Assembly (NCBI GenBank): GCA_038501625.1
Contig: JAZAYU010000366.1
Span: 399,305-463,304, forward strand
Length of the DNA: 64,000 nt
DNA from: Corbicula japonica
Lineage: Eukaryota > Mollusca > Bivalvia > Venerida > Cyrenidae
Direction of reading: 5' to 3'
Both the position numbers and the translations under genes were made by a program. The notes below the pieces were generated by a model, which worked only from the letters and a program-made list of their open reading frames with translations, was not told the origin of the DNA and did no database searches. This document shows positions 24,501 to 36,500 of this stretch, in pieces (position 1 is the stretch's first letter; every line of letters starts with the position of its first letter).

Positions 24501-27500
24501 CAGTATACATTAACGGTGTGCTGTCAAAGCCGGTCACACTTAATTTGGTCATTTCGCGCCTAGATTACTGCAATGCACTATTGTATGGAGTACCTCAAAC
24601 ATTAATCAACAAACTGCAGATTGTTCAAAATACAGCTGCCCGCATCATCTCCAGAGCTTCGCGGTACGATCATATTACACCTGTACTAAAAGAATTACAT
24701 TGGCTTCCGGTGCAATACAGAATCCAGTTCAAAATTTTAACACATACCTTCAAAGCTTTAAACGGAAAATCGCCGGAATATATGGAAGAAATGTTATGCG
24801 TTTACAAACCACGAAGGAATCTACGATCCCAGAACAAAGCACTTACTTTAGTTATACCAAAAAGTAAAACTGTTACCTATGGCGACCGACGATTTGAATA
24901 TGCAGCTCCGAAACTGTGGAACGATCTGCCGTCTGATGTCAGAGACTCAAGCTCATTGTGTTCTTTCAAACGTGCACTTAAAACACACTATTTCAAACAA
25001 GCCTATGAATAGTATTTTTATCGTGGATAATCTGAGACAGTGATTTTTAGAAAAGTGTGTGACTATAGTGTGATATCAACCATAATTTTAAAATTTGTTT
25101 TATTTCGGCTAATGTCTTTAATGACAGTTACAAGTACTTAAGATGTTGATTCTAAAATACATTATTTTTTATTTAGTATCTTATAAGTTTCGCTAGAATA
25201 TTTTAATTTCAAACGACTAGGTTAATACCACATTTTAAATGATTGTCTCATATCCTTGTTCTAAATATGTCGTAGATTTATTATTGAATGCTGTAAAGTG
25301 GACAGGGACTTCCGGATTAGACCTGGTGGCCTTGGGTCACATCCGGGATTCAGGTGGAGATACATCAAGTAATTGTGGCTATAAAGTCACATGAAGGCAA
25401 TGTCAAGTCAAATACAAGTGACTTCTAGTCACATTCGGGCTTCGGGCAACTTCTTGTTGCATTCAGTTGACTTCTAGTCACATAGGAGCGACTTCTTGTT
25501 GCATTCAGTTGACTTCTAGTCACATAGGAGCGACTTCTTGTTGCATTCAGGTGACTACTAGTCACATACATGCGATTTCTTGTCGCGTTCAGGTGACTTC
25601 TAGTTACAAACGGGCGACTACTTGCTGCGTTTTTTGGTGACTTCTAGTCACATACAGGCAACTTCTAGTTGCATCATAGTCAGTCTTAAACGCTTGGGGG
25701 ATCTCCTGGAAGATCATGGATCAAGATCTAGTCTTCTGATCTTCTTATTTGAATGCTGTTTTAGTATTTTAATTGTATTGCTTGTAATCAGTTATTAGTT
25801 TATATCATTGTAAAGCGCCTTTGAACGTGTGTATGAAAAGGGCGCTATATAAGTTTGGTAATTAATAATAATAATAATAATTTCTCCAAGATAGCAAAGC
25901 CCTTGACTGACATGTTACCCCCTACTTCTACGAAGAAAGGAAAAGCTAAAGTGGCTCAGATACCATGAAATTGGGGACCAGAACAGAAGCTACCTTCAAC
26001 AGGCTTAAAGAGGCACTCATATCACCTCCAATACTTGCCTACCCAGACTTTCAACAGCCATTTGAATTACATGTAGATGCATCAGGCAAGGGTCTTGGGG
26101 CAGTATTATATCAGACACAGGATGGACTCAAGAGGGTCCTAGCATACGCAAGTCGAAACTTGAACTGGGCAGAAAAAAACTACTCGGCCTTCAAGCTAGA
26201 ATTTCTTGCCCTGAAGTGGGCGGTAACAGACAAGTTCTCAGACTATCTCACAGCGAACAAATTCATAGTCTATACGGACAATAACCCACTAACTCACGTT
26301 TTGACATCTGCCAAATTGGATGCTACTGGACAGAGGTGGGCGTCAGCCCTCGGTCAATACAATTTTGATATTGTTTACCGAGCTGGACTTAGAAATGCAG
26401 ACGCAGATGCAATGTATAGATACCCTCATGACATCATAGGAAACACCACAGGTGATATGATTGGTATTAAAGACCAGACAGTGAAAGCCATTTGCTCTAA
26501 ACTAGCTGTACCGCTTGTTGAGACACTACCAACTGCGTCTATTAACATCATTCAGGTGACTGACTCACCTGGTCAACCAATGGCTCAGATAGAAATGAGG
26601 GAACTAAGACGCAGTCAGAGAGAAGATCCAGTCATCGGCAAGTGGATAAGAGCTGTAATTGATCAGAGATTACCTCATAAGAATGAGTTTCACTCTAAAA
26701 GTGACATCACGATGAAAAAGAATTTTGAGCATTTCAGGATTATAAGAGGAGTCTTATACAGAGAGATACAGGACAATGTAACCCAAGAGACTGTCAGACA
26801 GTTAGTTTTGCCAGCTGTGTACAGAGATACAGCCTTAAAGTGGATACATACAGAGGTAGGCCATCCTGGAAAGGATCGGACACTTTCCTTGATCAAGGAA
26901 AGGTTTTTTTGGCCTGGTGTCACCGCAGATGTGGAAAATTTTGTTGGCTCATGTGAACGCTGTCTGAGACGCAAAACACCAACCAACATTCGAGCACCTC
27001 TGAACAACATTGAGTCCACATACCCCCTTCAACTAGTCTGCATGGACTTTCTAACAGTGGATCCTTGTAAGGGTGGTTTAGGCAAAATATTTGTCATTAC
27101 AGATCATTTCACGAAGTACGCTTTGGCCATACCCACTCGCAACCAGACTGCAAAGACGACTGCAGAGGCATTTTACGAACACTTCATCGTAAATTATGGT
27201 GTGCCAGAGAGAATACACTCAGACCAAGGGAGAAATTTTGAGTCTGATGTCATTGCACAGCTTTGCAATAATTTCAATATAGACAAATCCAGAACCACAC
27301 CATATCATGCAATGGGAAATGGCATATCAGAAAGATTCAACCGAACTCTGCTAGATATGTTAGGCACATTACAACCAGAACAAAAGACAGACTGGAAAAG
27401 GTACCTCCCAACTTTGGTACATGCCTATAACAGCACCAAGCACGAGAGTACAAAGTTCACTACATATGAACTTATGTTCGGTAAAAAACCTAAACTGCCA

Positions 27501-30500
27501 ATTGATGCTGTATTTGACATACCTATGGCAGAGACAAATGATTCTGTATCACCAGAAGACTATGTGGAACAGTTAAAACAGAGGATGAGAACAACACAAG
27601 AGGTTGTGAAACTGATCACTGAAAAGGCTCAACTCAAACAGAAAGAGTATTATGACCGCAAGGCAAAAGCAGTCAGAATCAACATATAAAGATATTAGCC
27701 TTTGAAGGGAAACATAAGATACAAGACAGATTTGAGCAGGACACTTGCACTATAGTGGGACAACCAAATGCATGTGTTTGATGTAAGATCAAAAGATGGG
27801 AGCATCAGAAGACTTCATAGAAATCACCTGTTTCCTTTAGGTTTCATGGACAATGAACCAGTTAACAAGGAAACTAGTGCAAATGACATGGAGGAAACCC
27901 AAGCAGCTGCATTGGAAAAGGAAGGGAGTACTCCAGAAGAAAGCGGAAAAGCAGGAGAAACTTCAGAGAAGGATGTCGACATCATAAAAGAAGATGATAG
28001 TGACAGTAGTGAAGATGAGGTTGTACAATATACAACAACATCTGGGGACGCCCAGGCTTCAGGTACTGATCACTCAGACAGAAACGTAGAGAGAACAGAA
28101 GCCAGAGATTTAGATGTTACCCATCCTGAAGAGATTACCACGAGGAAAGAAGTGGTCACAGACACCGACAGAGAAGATCTTGAAGAAAGTGATGCTGATT
28201 CTTCAAGCAGCCACACTGGAAGCATTAATGAAGAGCAGCAGGAAACAGCAGTCAAGGTAATAGACATAGAGCCCACAGTAGAGATAACTGAGGTCAGAAG
28301 GTCAGAGAGAGTAAGGAAAAAAACAGCCTGGTTTTCTGACTATCACACACACCAGATGACTACCAGAAAAACTGATGCAAAATTGCAAGCATTGAACAGT
28401 TTATTTGCATCAGGAGTTCTGGAAGACATGAGCTCTGAGATAACTCAAAAAGTAGTAAGTTCTATTTGGAATAAGTAATAAACTTATATCAAGACTAAAA
28501 GTGTTGTTTTGACATCACTCCTTATCAGTTAAATTTGAAGTTTAGATGTTTTATTACTTTTATTTTTAACAGGAACAAGTGGGATGGAGAATGCAGCTTA
28601 CTCGGTTGTTAAACCATAACACTTTATTTAAACCATTGAGTTTTCACTCATTTGCAAGAATGCAAATGTTTTCTTTAACAGGGGAGGAAAGCTGCATTTG
28701 GTATTTTCAATGAGGGACTGTATTAATGAAATTTCTTTTCAGATGACCAACTGTTAGATGTCTGGTTTAGAGTACATTTATCAAATATGAAAAGGGAACT
28801 AATTATAGTTGTTTTTCAGGTTGATGAACAACAGCTAGGAGAAAGTTTTGTTGTATATACATATATATACTTGAACCATATTGTTTTAGCCTTAAGGTGA
28901 TTCATCTTTCTTGTTAAGGTGATTCTGTTAATATTAAGATGGTTCACTAGTTCTTTAGATTGAAATGGTTTGGTTTTGTTTTGGAAAATGACAGGTGTCA
29001 TTTTTATCAGACCAGGAGAGAATGTAGCCAGGTCTAGCTTCTTTGGAAATCTGTGTTTTGAGATGTTCCCTTGCTTGTTGGTATTTAATTTACTTTTTTA
29101 CTTGGAGTTATTTCCCTTGATTTGGCGGGAAATTAAGTGCCCTCATTGTCACTTCACAAGTTGTTTTCAAAGGAGAAGGTTGATGAAAAGTATTGGGCGT
29201 TCTTATCGGTGCTCAGTCATTTTAGGGGTTTTAGTGGTTCAGACTTTCCATTTGATTTAAGGTAACCTTTCTGCAATGGCTGGTGTTTTGTAAATTATTC
29301 ACATTTGGTATTTATTATGATTTGGAAAGTAAATGCAAGAAAGCTTTCAGAGTAAAATCCAACATGGCTACCTAACTTATTTCTATCTTTCTCATTTTAA
29401 CTTGCATGTTTATAACTCTTGCATGATTAGATTCTTAATATCTAATTGTTATTCACAGCACAGCACACAGTGAGATCCAGGTGATAGATGTGAGCTTGAG
29501 GTTTTCTACACCATTTCTGAATGTGCAAAGGGCTGAAGATCCCATAGATCTGTAAGTTTACTCATTGTATCTATTTTTGTGTGTATAAGCCTTTGTATAT
29601 AACAAGTACAAGGTACAGCAGGCATAGTCATTGTAATTATTGTTTTAGGAGTTTTACGGTAAAGTCTAAGACCACTACACTGAAGCTAGTCTATATTTTA
29701 ATATGTTTATATGTCTATTATAGATCATATGGCTATTATATCATCTATTATGGATTATAAATCTGTTATCATCATGTATTCATATTATTCTATTCATATA
29801 GATTATTTAAATGATTGTTATATCATATACTTTGGAATTGTTAATCTTTATCATTTCAGTGCCGAGGGTTCGACCGTTCAGTATTTGAGTGTGCTGAACA
29901 GAGTTGAATTGATATGGAACTGTATTAAACCGGAATAAATCTATTATTTACCATACAGTGATCTGAACAGTTGTTATCACTTATAATTTCACCCCCCCAA
30001 ACCTACATGTTCTACATTAGCATAATAAAATATATGTTTTCCATAACATACGTTAGTAAAAAGGAGATTTTTTTTAATTTGAGTTTCATTCCTTTTCAGC
30101 CATAAGATTAGATGTTGATGAGAATGTACGCAAAAAAAACTCATTATGCGATCAGCATGATAATAAATACTCTACACATGTTAACATATTTCTTTGACCA
30201 AAAAAGATTTCCTCTTGAAACTCGCATTTAAAACTATAAAAATTCCAAACCTCTAACAGCACCAGCCGATGGTTTTTTCTTTTCACCTGAACCAGCATTA
30301 TCGTCGCTGTCATCTTCTTCATCAATACTGTCTGACGAGTTTCTTTGGCTGTAATCTAACGTTAAAACCCCAATTTATATGCGGGTTTCTTATGATGTAA
30401 TATGTAAAATCCGATGTCCACCAGTTTCAAAAATTTAATAATATAGCTTGCGTAACATTTTTTTTTCATCTACCATTTCAGCGGATACCGCTCTTAAGAT

Positions 30501-33500
30501 TACAGATAAATTCCTACAGTGGCATTCAACTTGTTACTAAGTCCATAAATGCAGATTAAATGAAAGTACTTAAACTGATTTAAGATTCAGGTTTTTTTTA
30601 CTTTTCGGTTTAAACGCTTGTTGTGTTTTAACTGTGTATAAGGAACAAGCAATAATAAGTTAATAACTTAGTAATGAAAAGGGCATTTGAAAGCCACCGT
30701 ACATGACACATTTTAAAATACTGCTGGCTCGATTTGTCTGGGTCTTTTTATGGACGAAAAAGGAATTGCATATTACTACCCACTTTTCTAGACCGCGTTA
30801 AGTTTAAATTGTTAGTTTAAAAAAATGCACAGGTTACCTCTCCTTGCTGCAGGAGGTGGTTCTTTCATATCACTTGAAGAACGGTAATACGTGTAGTCTT
30901 CTTCCCCAACATTGCTAGTTTTTCTTTTGTCTAAAATTAAACCATTAACATTTGAGGCTTACAGTATTTTTAACCTTAATCTTAAATATTTTTATCTAAA
31001 ACTCATTCTTCAATTCTTGGATAGACAAGACGATGTGCAGTATCGTTTCGATAAAGGCCTGTTATCGTACGGTAACTGCAACGCTGACCTCGTTCAATGT
31101 TAACTGACTTGATCTACACTTCTCGCACATGATATAAAAGTTTTATCCGTTGAGTGAGGATTCAAGAAGTATTTCTACTGACGCATGTGAGTGTGAGATT
31201 ATTATTTTGCGATCCTTATTGAATGGCTTAATGAAACCGGTCCGTTTTTATTAGTTAAAATTCATGTGAATGTGACTTCTGGCCTACTTAAAATGTTGTA
31301 CTCTTACCATTACCAGTTTTATTCACGTTCGACTTGCCAAACTCGCTCATAAGTGCCTGCGTGAAAGCGTCTACTGTTTCGTCCTTTACATCACATAGAT
31401 AGACATCCTTTATCGGACTGTTCTGCTCGTCACGGAAGAATGTTTTCACAGCTCTAACAATAACAGATGTTGCTTTCTTGACCGGGAAACTATGGCGAGA
31501 AAAAAAATTATGAACCATATTTTACAACCACTTCTATAAAGTGAAGAAATGTTTTTGATAATTCGAAATATGGACTTAAAACTGACATTTAATGACATAA
31601 CTTTACTAACTGTATCGATTACGGCTTAAGTGACATAACAAACAGTGAAATGGTACAGGTGTCGGATTTTGTTTCAGAGGGTTACGAAAAAATCTCGTAC
31701 ATACAGTTATTGCATCATTTTAATGATTTTGATCAGTCCTCAAGATCATAAAACGCAAAATGGAAACCAGTCTCAAATTTCAAAGATCTTCTGGCTGAAA
31801 TGGCGACTGGTCGCTATTTCAGCCAATCAGATACTTGAGATTTGAGAATGGTTTCAAATCTCAGTTTTATCATCTTCAGCACAAACCTGTTATCGAACTA
31901 GAACCAGCAAGGTTACAGTGTCAAGCCACTAAAGTCAGAGAATGTCAACCAGAAAACTTTGCCATTTTGATAACAATAAATTTATGATTTTAGTGGTTTT
32001 AACGAAATTTAAAAAGAAACATAACTTTGTCTCTATTGTTTACTTTTACAGTTGGTGCACTGGATATGGAAATGGCATCGAGTAAATACCTATTTTACTT
32101 AACGGAGCAATATGCTGTGTTATTTGCGTGTTTTATTCCATTACCTGTAGCACCGAGAGCAGTTCAGACAAAGTTTATTCTTAGTTAGGAAGATAAACTG
32201 CATACACTTTAAACAAAGGACTTTTTATTTATCATGCCATACTCAGCAAAATCACAAAATGCAGTGTGACAAGACAGAAATCATTATACCATTATACATT
32301 GTATATCTGACAATTCCCAAAACAACAACATTAGCCGACAATACAAAAAGCAGCCTATTAAAAATCCTTTTGAAATTTTCAGATCATATTAAATGATAAA
32401 TAATAACATCGTGTTTAACATACTTGAAAATCAATGATAACGAAAATTACTGAATATTAGTTTTGCCTCGTTTAGTAATTTAAAATAAACTAGCTAAAAC
32501 TTGTCTGATGTTTTTGGATCTAGATGCAAAATTTAGCTAACGAAGTTTTTTGTTTTGTTAAATTCAAATAGATCGAACAGAACTTCTTACCCATATCCCC
32601 CGCAGCTGATGGCTGGAAAGGCAATAGAAGTTGAATTCTTTGTGGTTGCTTTCTTCAGGCTCTTAATGACAACCTCTTCTAGAAGACGTTCCTCATTATT
32701 AGTGCCTCCCTTCCAAACTGGTGCAACAACATGCACGATGAAGTCTGCTTTTAATTTTCCAGCCGGAGATAAAAATACTTCACCCAAGGACAGCTTTCCA
32801 TCTTTTTGGATCTTGTTTTTACAGGCCTCAACTACAGCTGATCCGCCTGATAAAGTAAAACACAATGCTATTGTTTTCTTTACGAAACACTTAAAATCTG
32901 ACTTTAAATTTTCGAACATATTTTAATAATTTAAACATAATCATAAACTATGAAGATCTGTCTTCTTAGGGACGTCGAAATCTAAGTCGGGAATGACTGT
33001 AATCAATATATTAACTTTAAAAACACTGAGTGAAAAGGTGTAAACCTATGGAAATACTTTTGAAGAGTTGCATGGTTAGTTGAAAATGAAGAAATTCATA
33101 ATTTGAGATTTATTTTTTAGTTTCATATCAATCATTTCATTAAAAAGTGTTAAAGACATGGACCAAAAGAATAGTAACTTTTACTCAAACTATACGTAAA
33201 AAATAGGCACAACCTTAAAATAGTGTAGGTCTTAGGCCTTGGTGAAAGGGATGTAGGTAATGATGGTGAAAATGTATTTCAAGTCTGAAGTCGATACCTT
33301 TATTATTTTTAACGTTAAGGATCAAAAGTGCGTAAATACTTTAAACACAAAATTTAATGGAAAAAAATGTGAATAATGTTAAAATAATTGTAGCAAAGTA
33401 TAGATTTCCTGATTATGGTTTAGACTATGACAGTGAATATATATTCCAGGTTTCAAGTTGATGGCTTAAGTAGTTTTAAAGTGATTACTATGGACAATTG

Positions 33501-36500
33501 CATATTTTGATTAATAACATTTTAATGAAAATGGGACACAACTGGAGAGTATTTGTAGCAGAATGTTTGGTCTTCCCGGATATTGTATAGATTTTGATTG
33601 TGAATATATATTCAACAATATTTTAACAATATGTGAAATAAAACATCGTTTTGTTTAAGCGCGTTCTCCACCCTAAATTTTGTTTGTGTACTTTGATTAA
33701 ATAATGATATGAATTCAATTGAATTTATAAAAAAATTATATATATAGCTATTCACCAGTTAAAGCAAATAATTTGTTCATTTTGTAGCCACTGTGATATA
33801 TGTCACGTCACTGGAGAATTTGTCTTAGGTGATATTTTTTGACATTAAAGATATAACTCTATTTTGAAAAATTACTTGCCATTATTTTGTAGTAGTTTTG
33901 ATTTATTTTACTTTAAACAATTTGTATTGTAAAGCTCATACTTGTTGTTACATCAAAATTGATCTGTAAAATTGTGTAAACCAAGGTTCATTATTTTCAA
34001 CAGTGAATACTGGTGTAAAAACATACAAGGGGTGGGTATAGTTTATATCTTTGGTTTTTCATCTTCGATTTTTTTATTTATTGTTACTTTGTTAAGCAAA
34101 TCTACTACCAATAAGACATAATTTAACATTATGAAAATTAATTTTAGTTATATATAAGAACTTGTCGATATATGTTTCTTTGGTGGAAATCCCGGTAAGA
34201 CAGTTAGCAAATAGTTACAGATCTTACCCATAAGAGACTTGGGGAGAGTTTATTGTAACGCCCTATTAAATCAAGCTGTCCAATACCAAATTTATATTAT
34301 TTTTATTAGGTATTTTTGGTAATAATTCAAATCTTTCTGTAGCAAATTTCTATTTTTGTGAAGTGATTTGTTTACAATATCAGCATAGTAACCACTGTTG
34401 AATTGTTAAAACAGAAAACACAATAAACGACATAAAATTGCTTTATGTTGCTTAATGTCTATTGTTACCGTATTTATGGGCCCATAGCATGAACCTTGTT
34501 TGTATTAGTCCCCCACCTAAACCAGACTAGCTAAAATCTATTAGCTTTACTTAACTAATGTCTGATTGTGTTTCTTATTTTGACAGTTATTTTTATTCAA
34601 ACCACAAAGTGCATAATAAGCAATGTCGTCTGCTCAACTTTACAAATGTATGACATCATTTCGAGGATTGGTGTCAGCTGATCGAAAACATCTTATTCAG
34701 TTACTTGCCCCTTCTAATACCTATTTGCTAAATTCTAACCATCGCAACCAAAACTAAATAATGTAGAAATTACCTTTCTTTGCTATGATTTTACCAAGAC
34801 CCCCACCAAGACCAAGTCTTTCGTCCGTTGTGTTAACAATAACCTTTACCGCAAGTTCTGTCATATCACCAATAGCTGCGAAAACGTTCATTAAATTTTC
34901 TGCTCTACAGCTTGCTTTGATATTCATTCCACTATCCGAAACATCATGTGAAGTAATAACTTCGTAACTGTTTTCAATTTCTTGTTCTTCGTAGGCGTCT
35001 TCCTTTACTGAAATGACACAAGGCATTACACTTTCAATTGTACTTAAGCTCTCTTTCCCTTTTTTAGATCTAATGTGTTCCTCTAAACCAGGTTTTTCAA
35101 CTGTGTGGTCTTTTTGTTTAACTTTCCGAATCATCTCATTAATTTTAGATTTGGCTGTTTCCAATCCGTCTGTTGTACCTTTGAGACCGAAACCACCATA
35201 CCGTTGAAGAAAAGTTATCTCCACAAAATAATTTTGAAGACCTTTACACAAATCCATAACTTCATGTTTATGTCTCGTTTCAATTAGTCGCTGCACATCT
35301 CTGTCACAAGACACTGTCTCTTCATATACAGTGTTCAGACGCAAGAACTTCTTTACTTTTTCCAAAAGATCAATGTTTATGTCATCGGTTGAACATATGA
35401 TTACTTTTGTCAACGTATCGTCAACTGCTACGTGTGATATTCCAACATACTTTTCATGCCATTCCCTTATTTGTTCCGTCCACCTTTCAGAATTCATTAC
35501 TGATGCCGAAGCTTTCGATAGCCCAATGCTTGTTTCCGTAACGGATGTTTTAATAATATCTGTGCATTTATCGATTGTTACATTAGATGAACTTACAATC
35601 ACCAACGTTTCTTCTTTGATTTCCCATACAGCAGCAACTTGTTGTGTTTTCAATTTATTAACTATAAAATCTTTCACTTCTCTAGACTGAAATAGCCGTA
35701 GAACTGAACCAGACAAATGTTTTATTTTCCTTTCAGCAAAAGCGGCCTTCATTTCATACAATTTCAATTTAGCATCCCTCGCATTCGCCATCAGCCCTTC
35801 GAATAAAATTTCGTTAGTCTTTTTGTTGATTTTTACTTTCAGGCCTGGAAACAGGTGTTCCATCTTGTTTGGAAACTGCTCGGCCAGAAGCATATGCGTC
35901 TCAATTGGTCGAAGATTGGTCATTGACTCCTTTACTTTCTGTTTTTCCAGTTCAGCTTCATCCATGACTTTTTTAATTATTTCATTTACATTCTTTGCAA
36001 GAATTTCTGCTTCGCTCTTCATTCCTACAACAGTTATGATATATTCTTTTTTGTCAGTAAAAACAGCCACTGCTTCTGGATTTTCAATAGATATATTTTT
36101 AAGGTTTTCCATTACTTTTTGCCACAGGTCTTGAAGAATGTTAATGCGGTGAACTGTTATACCATCGAAGAAATCTTTAAGTATTTTCATAGCACAATCT
36201 TTCCATGTCTTAACCAGTTTAAAGCAGTCCTTATCATCTTTCGATAACGTACAGTGCAAGGTGATTTCATCTGATTCAGAAGACCACACAATAGCAGTAT
36301 GACAGTCTTGCATTTGTTTGTCTACTGAAGCTTTATTCGTATTTGACAAGCGAACAAACTTTATTTTTTGAGTGCCAGCATCTGTAAACAATACTGGTTC
36401 TGGTATTTGCAACTTTCTTTCTCCCGGTTCTCCTTCTGCTCGCCCGAGACATTTCTGATATCTTTTCACATCCACAATCTGACTGTTCAACGAGTGTTCC

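Larger units (their letters stand above)
23263..25879 (+). mobile_element. 5'-truncated CR1/L2-like LINE inserted in Gypsy RT
   Basis: The insertion is flanked by ATTTCT at 23257-23262 and 25880-25885, a 6-bp target duplication. It begins inside the last motif of the AP endonuclease (DHNAVIF after the lost Ser) and ends in an (AAT)n tail, with no poly(A). The stem-loop AGCGCCTTT...AAAGGGCGCT at 25814-25846 precedes the tail, as in L2/CR1-type 3' ends. Much younger than, or at least later than, the Gypsy copy it splits. Confidence 0.9.
19802..29219 (+). mobile_element. Gypsy-type LTR retrotransposon, degraded, with nested LINE
   Basis: Order LTR, gag, protease, reverse transcriptase (split by a LINE), RNase H, integrase, C-terminal region, LTR; protease-RT-RNaseH-integrase order and motifs are those of Ty3/Gypsy. 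The LTRs (19802-20019, 29023-29219) differ by two substitutions over about 190 bp plus a small indel near the 3' end. A purine run (AGGAGAGAA) abuts the 3' LTR. TTTAG at 19797-19801 and 29221-29225 is a candidate target duplication, one base off a canonical CA end. The coding region has at least five stops or frame changes, so this copy cannot make its proteins as read. Inserted antisense in intron 17 of the PARP14-like gene. No env-like gene seen. Confidence 0.93.

Noticed and set aside
27768..28478. Envelope gene of the Gypsy element
   Set aside because: Acidic, without signal peptide, transmembrane segment or fusion motif, and it continues the integrase C-terminal module.
34785..36134. Several plus-strand open frames of 60-119 codons opposite exon 13
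   Set aside because: They are antisense shadows of a long, clearly coding minus-strand exon and have no splice sites or recognisable motifs.
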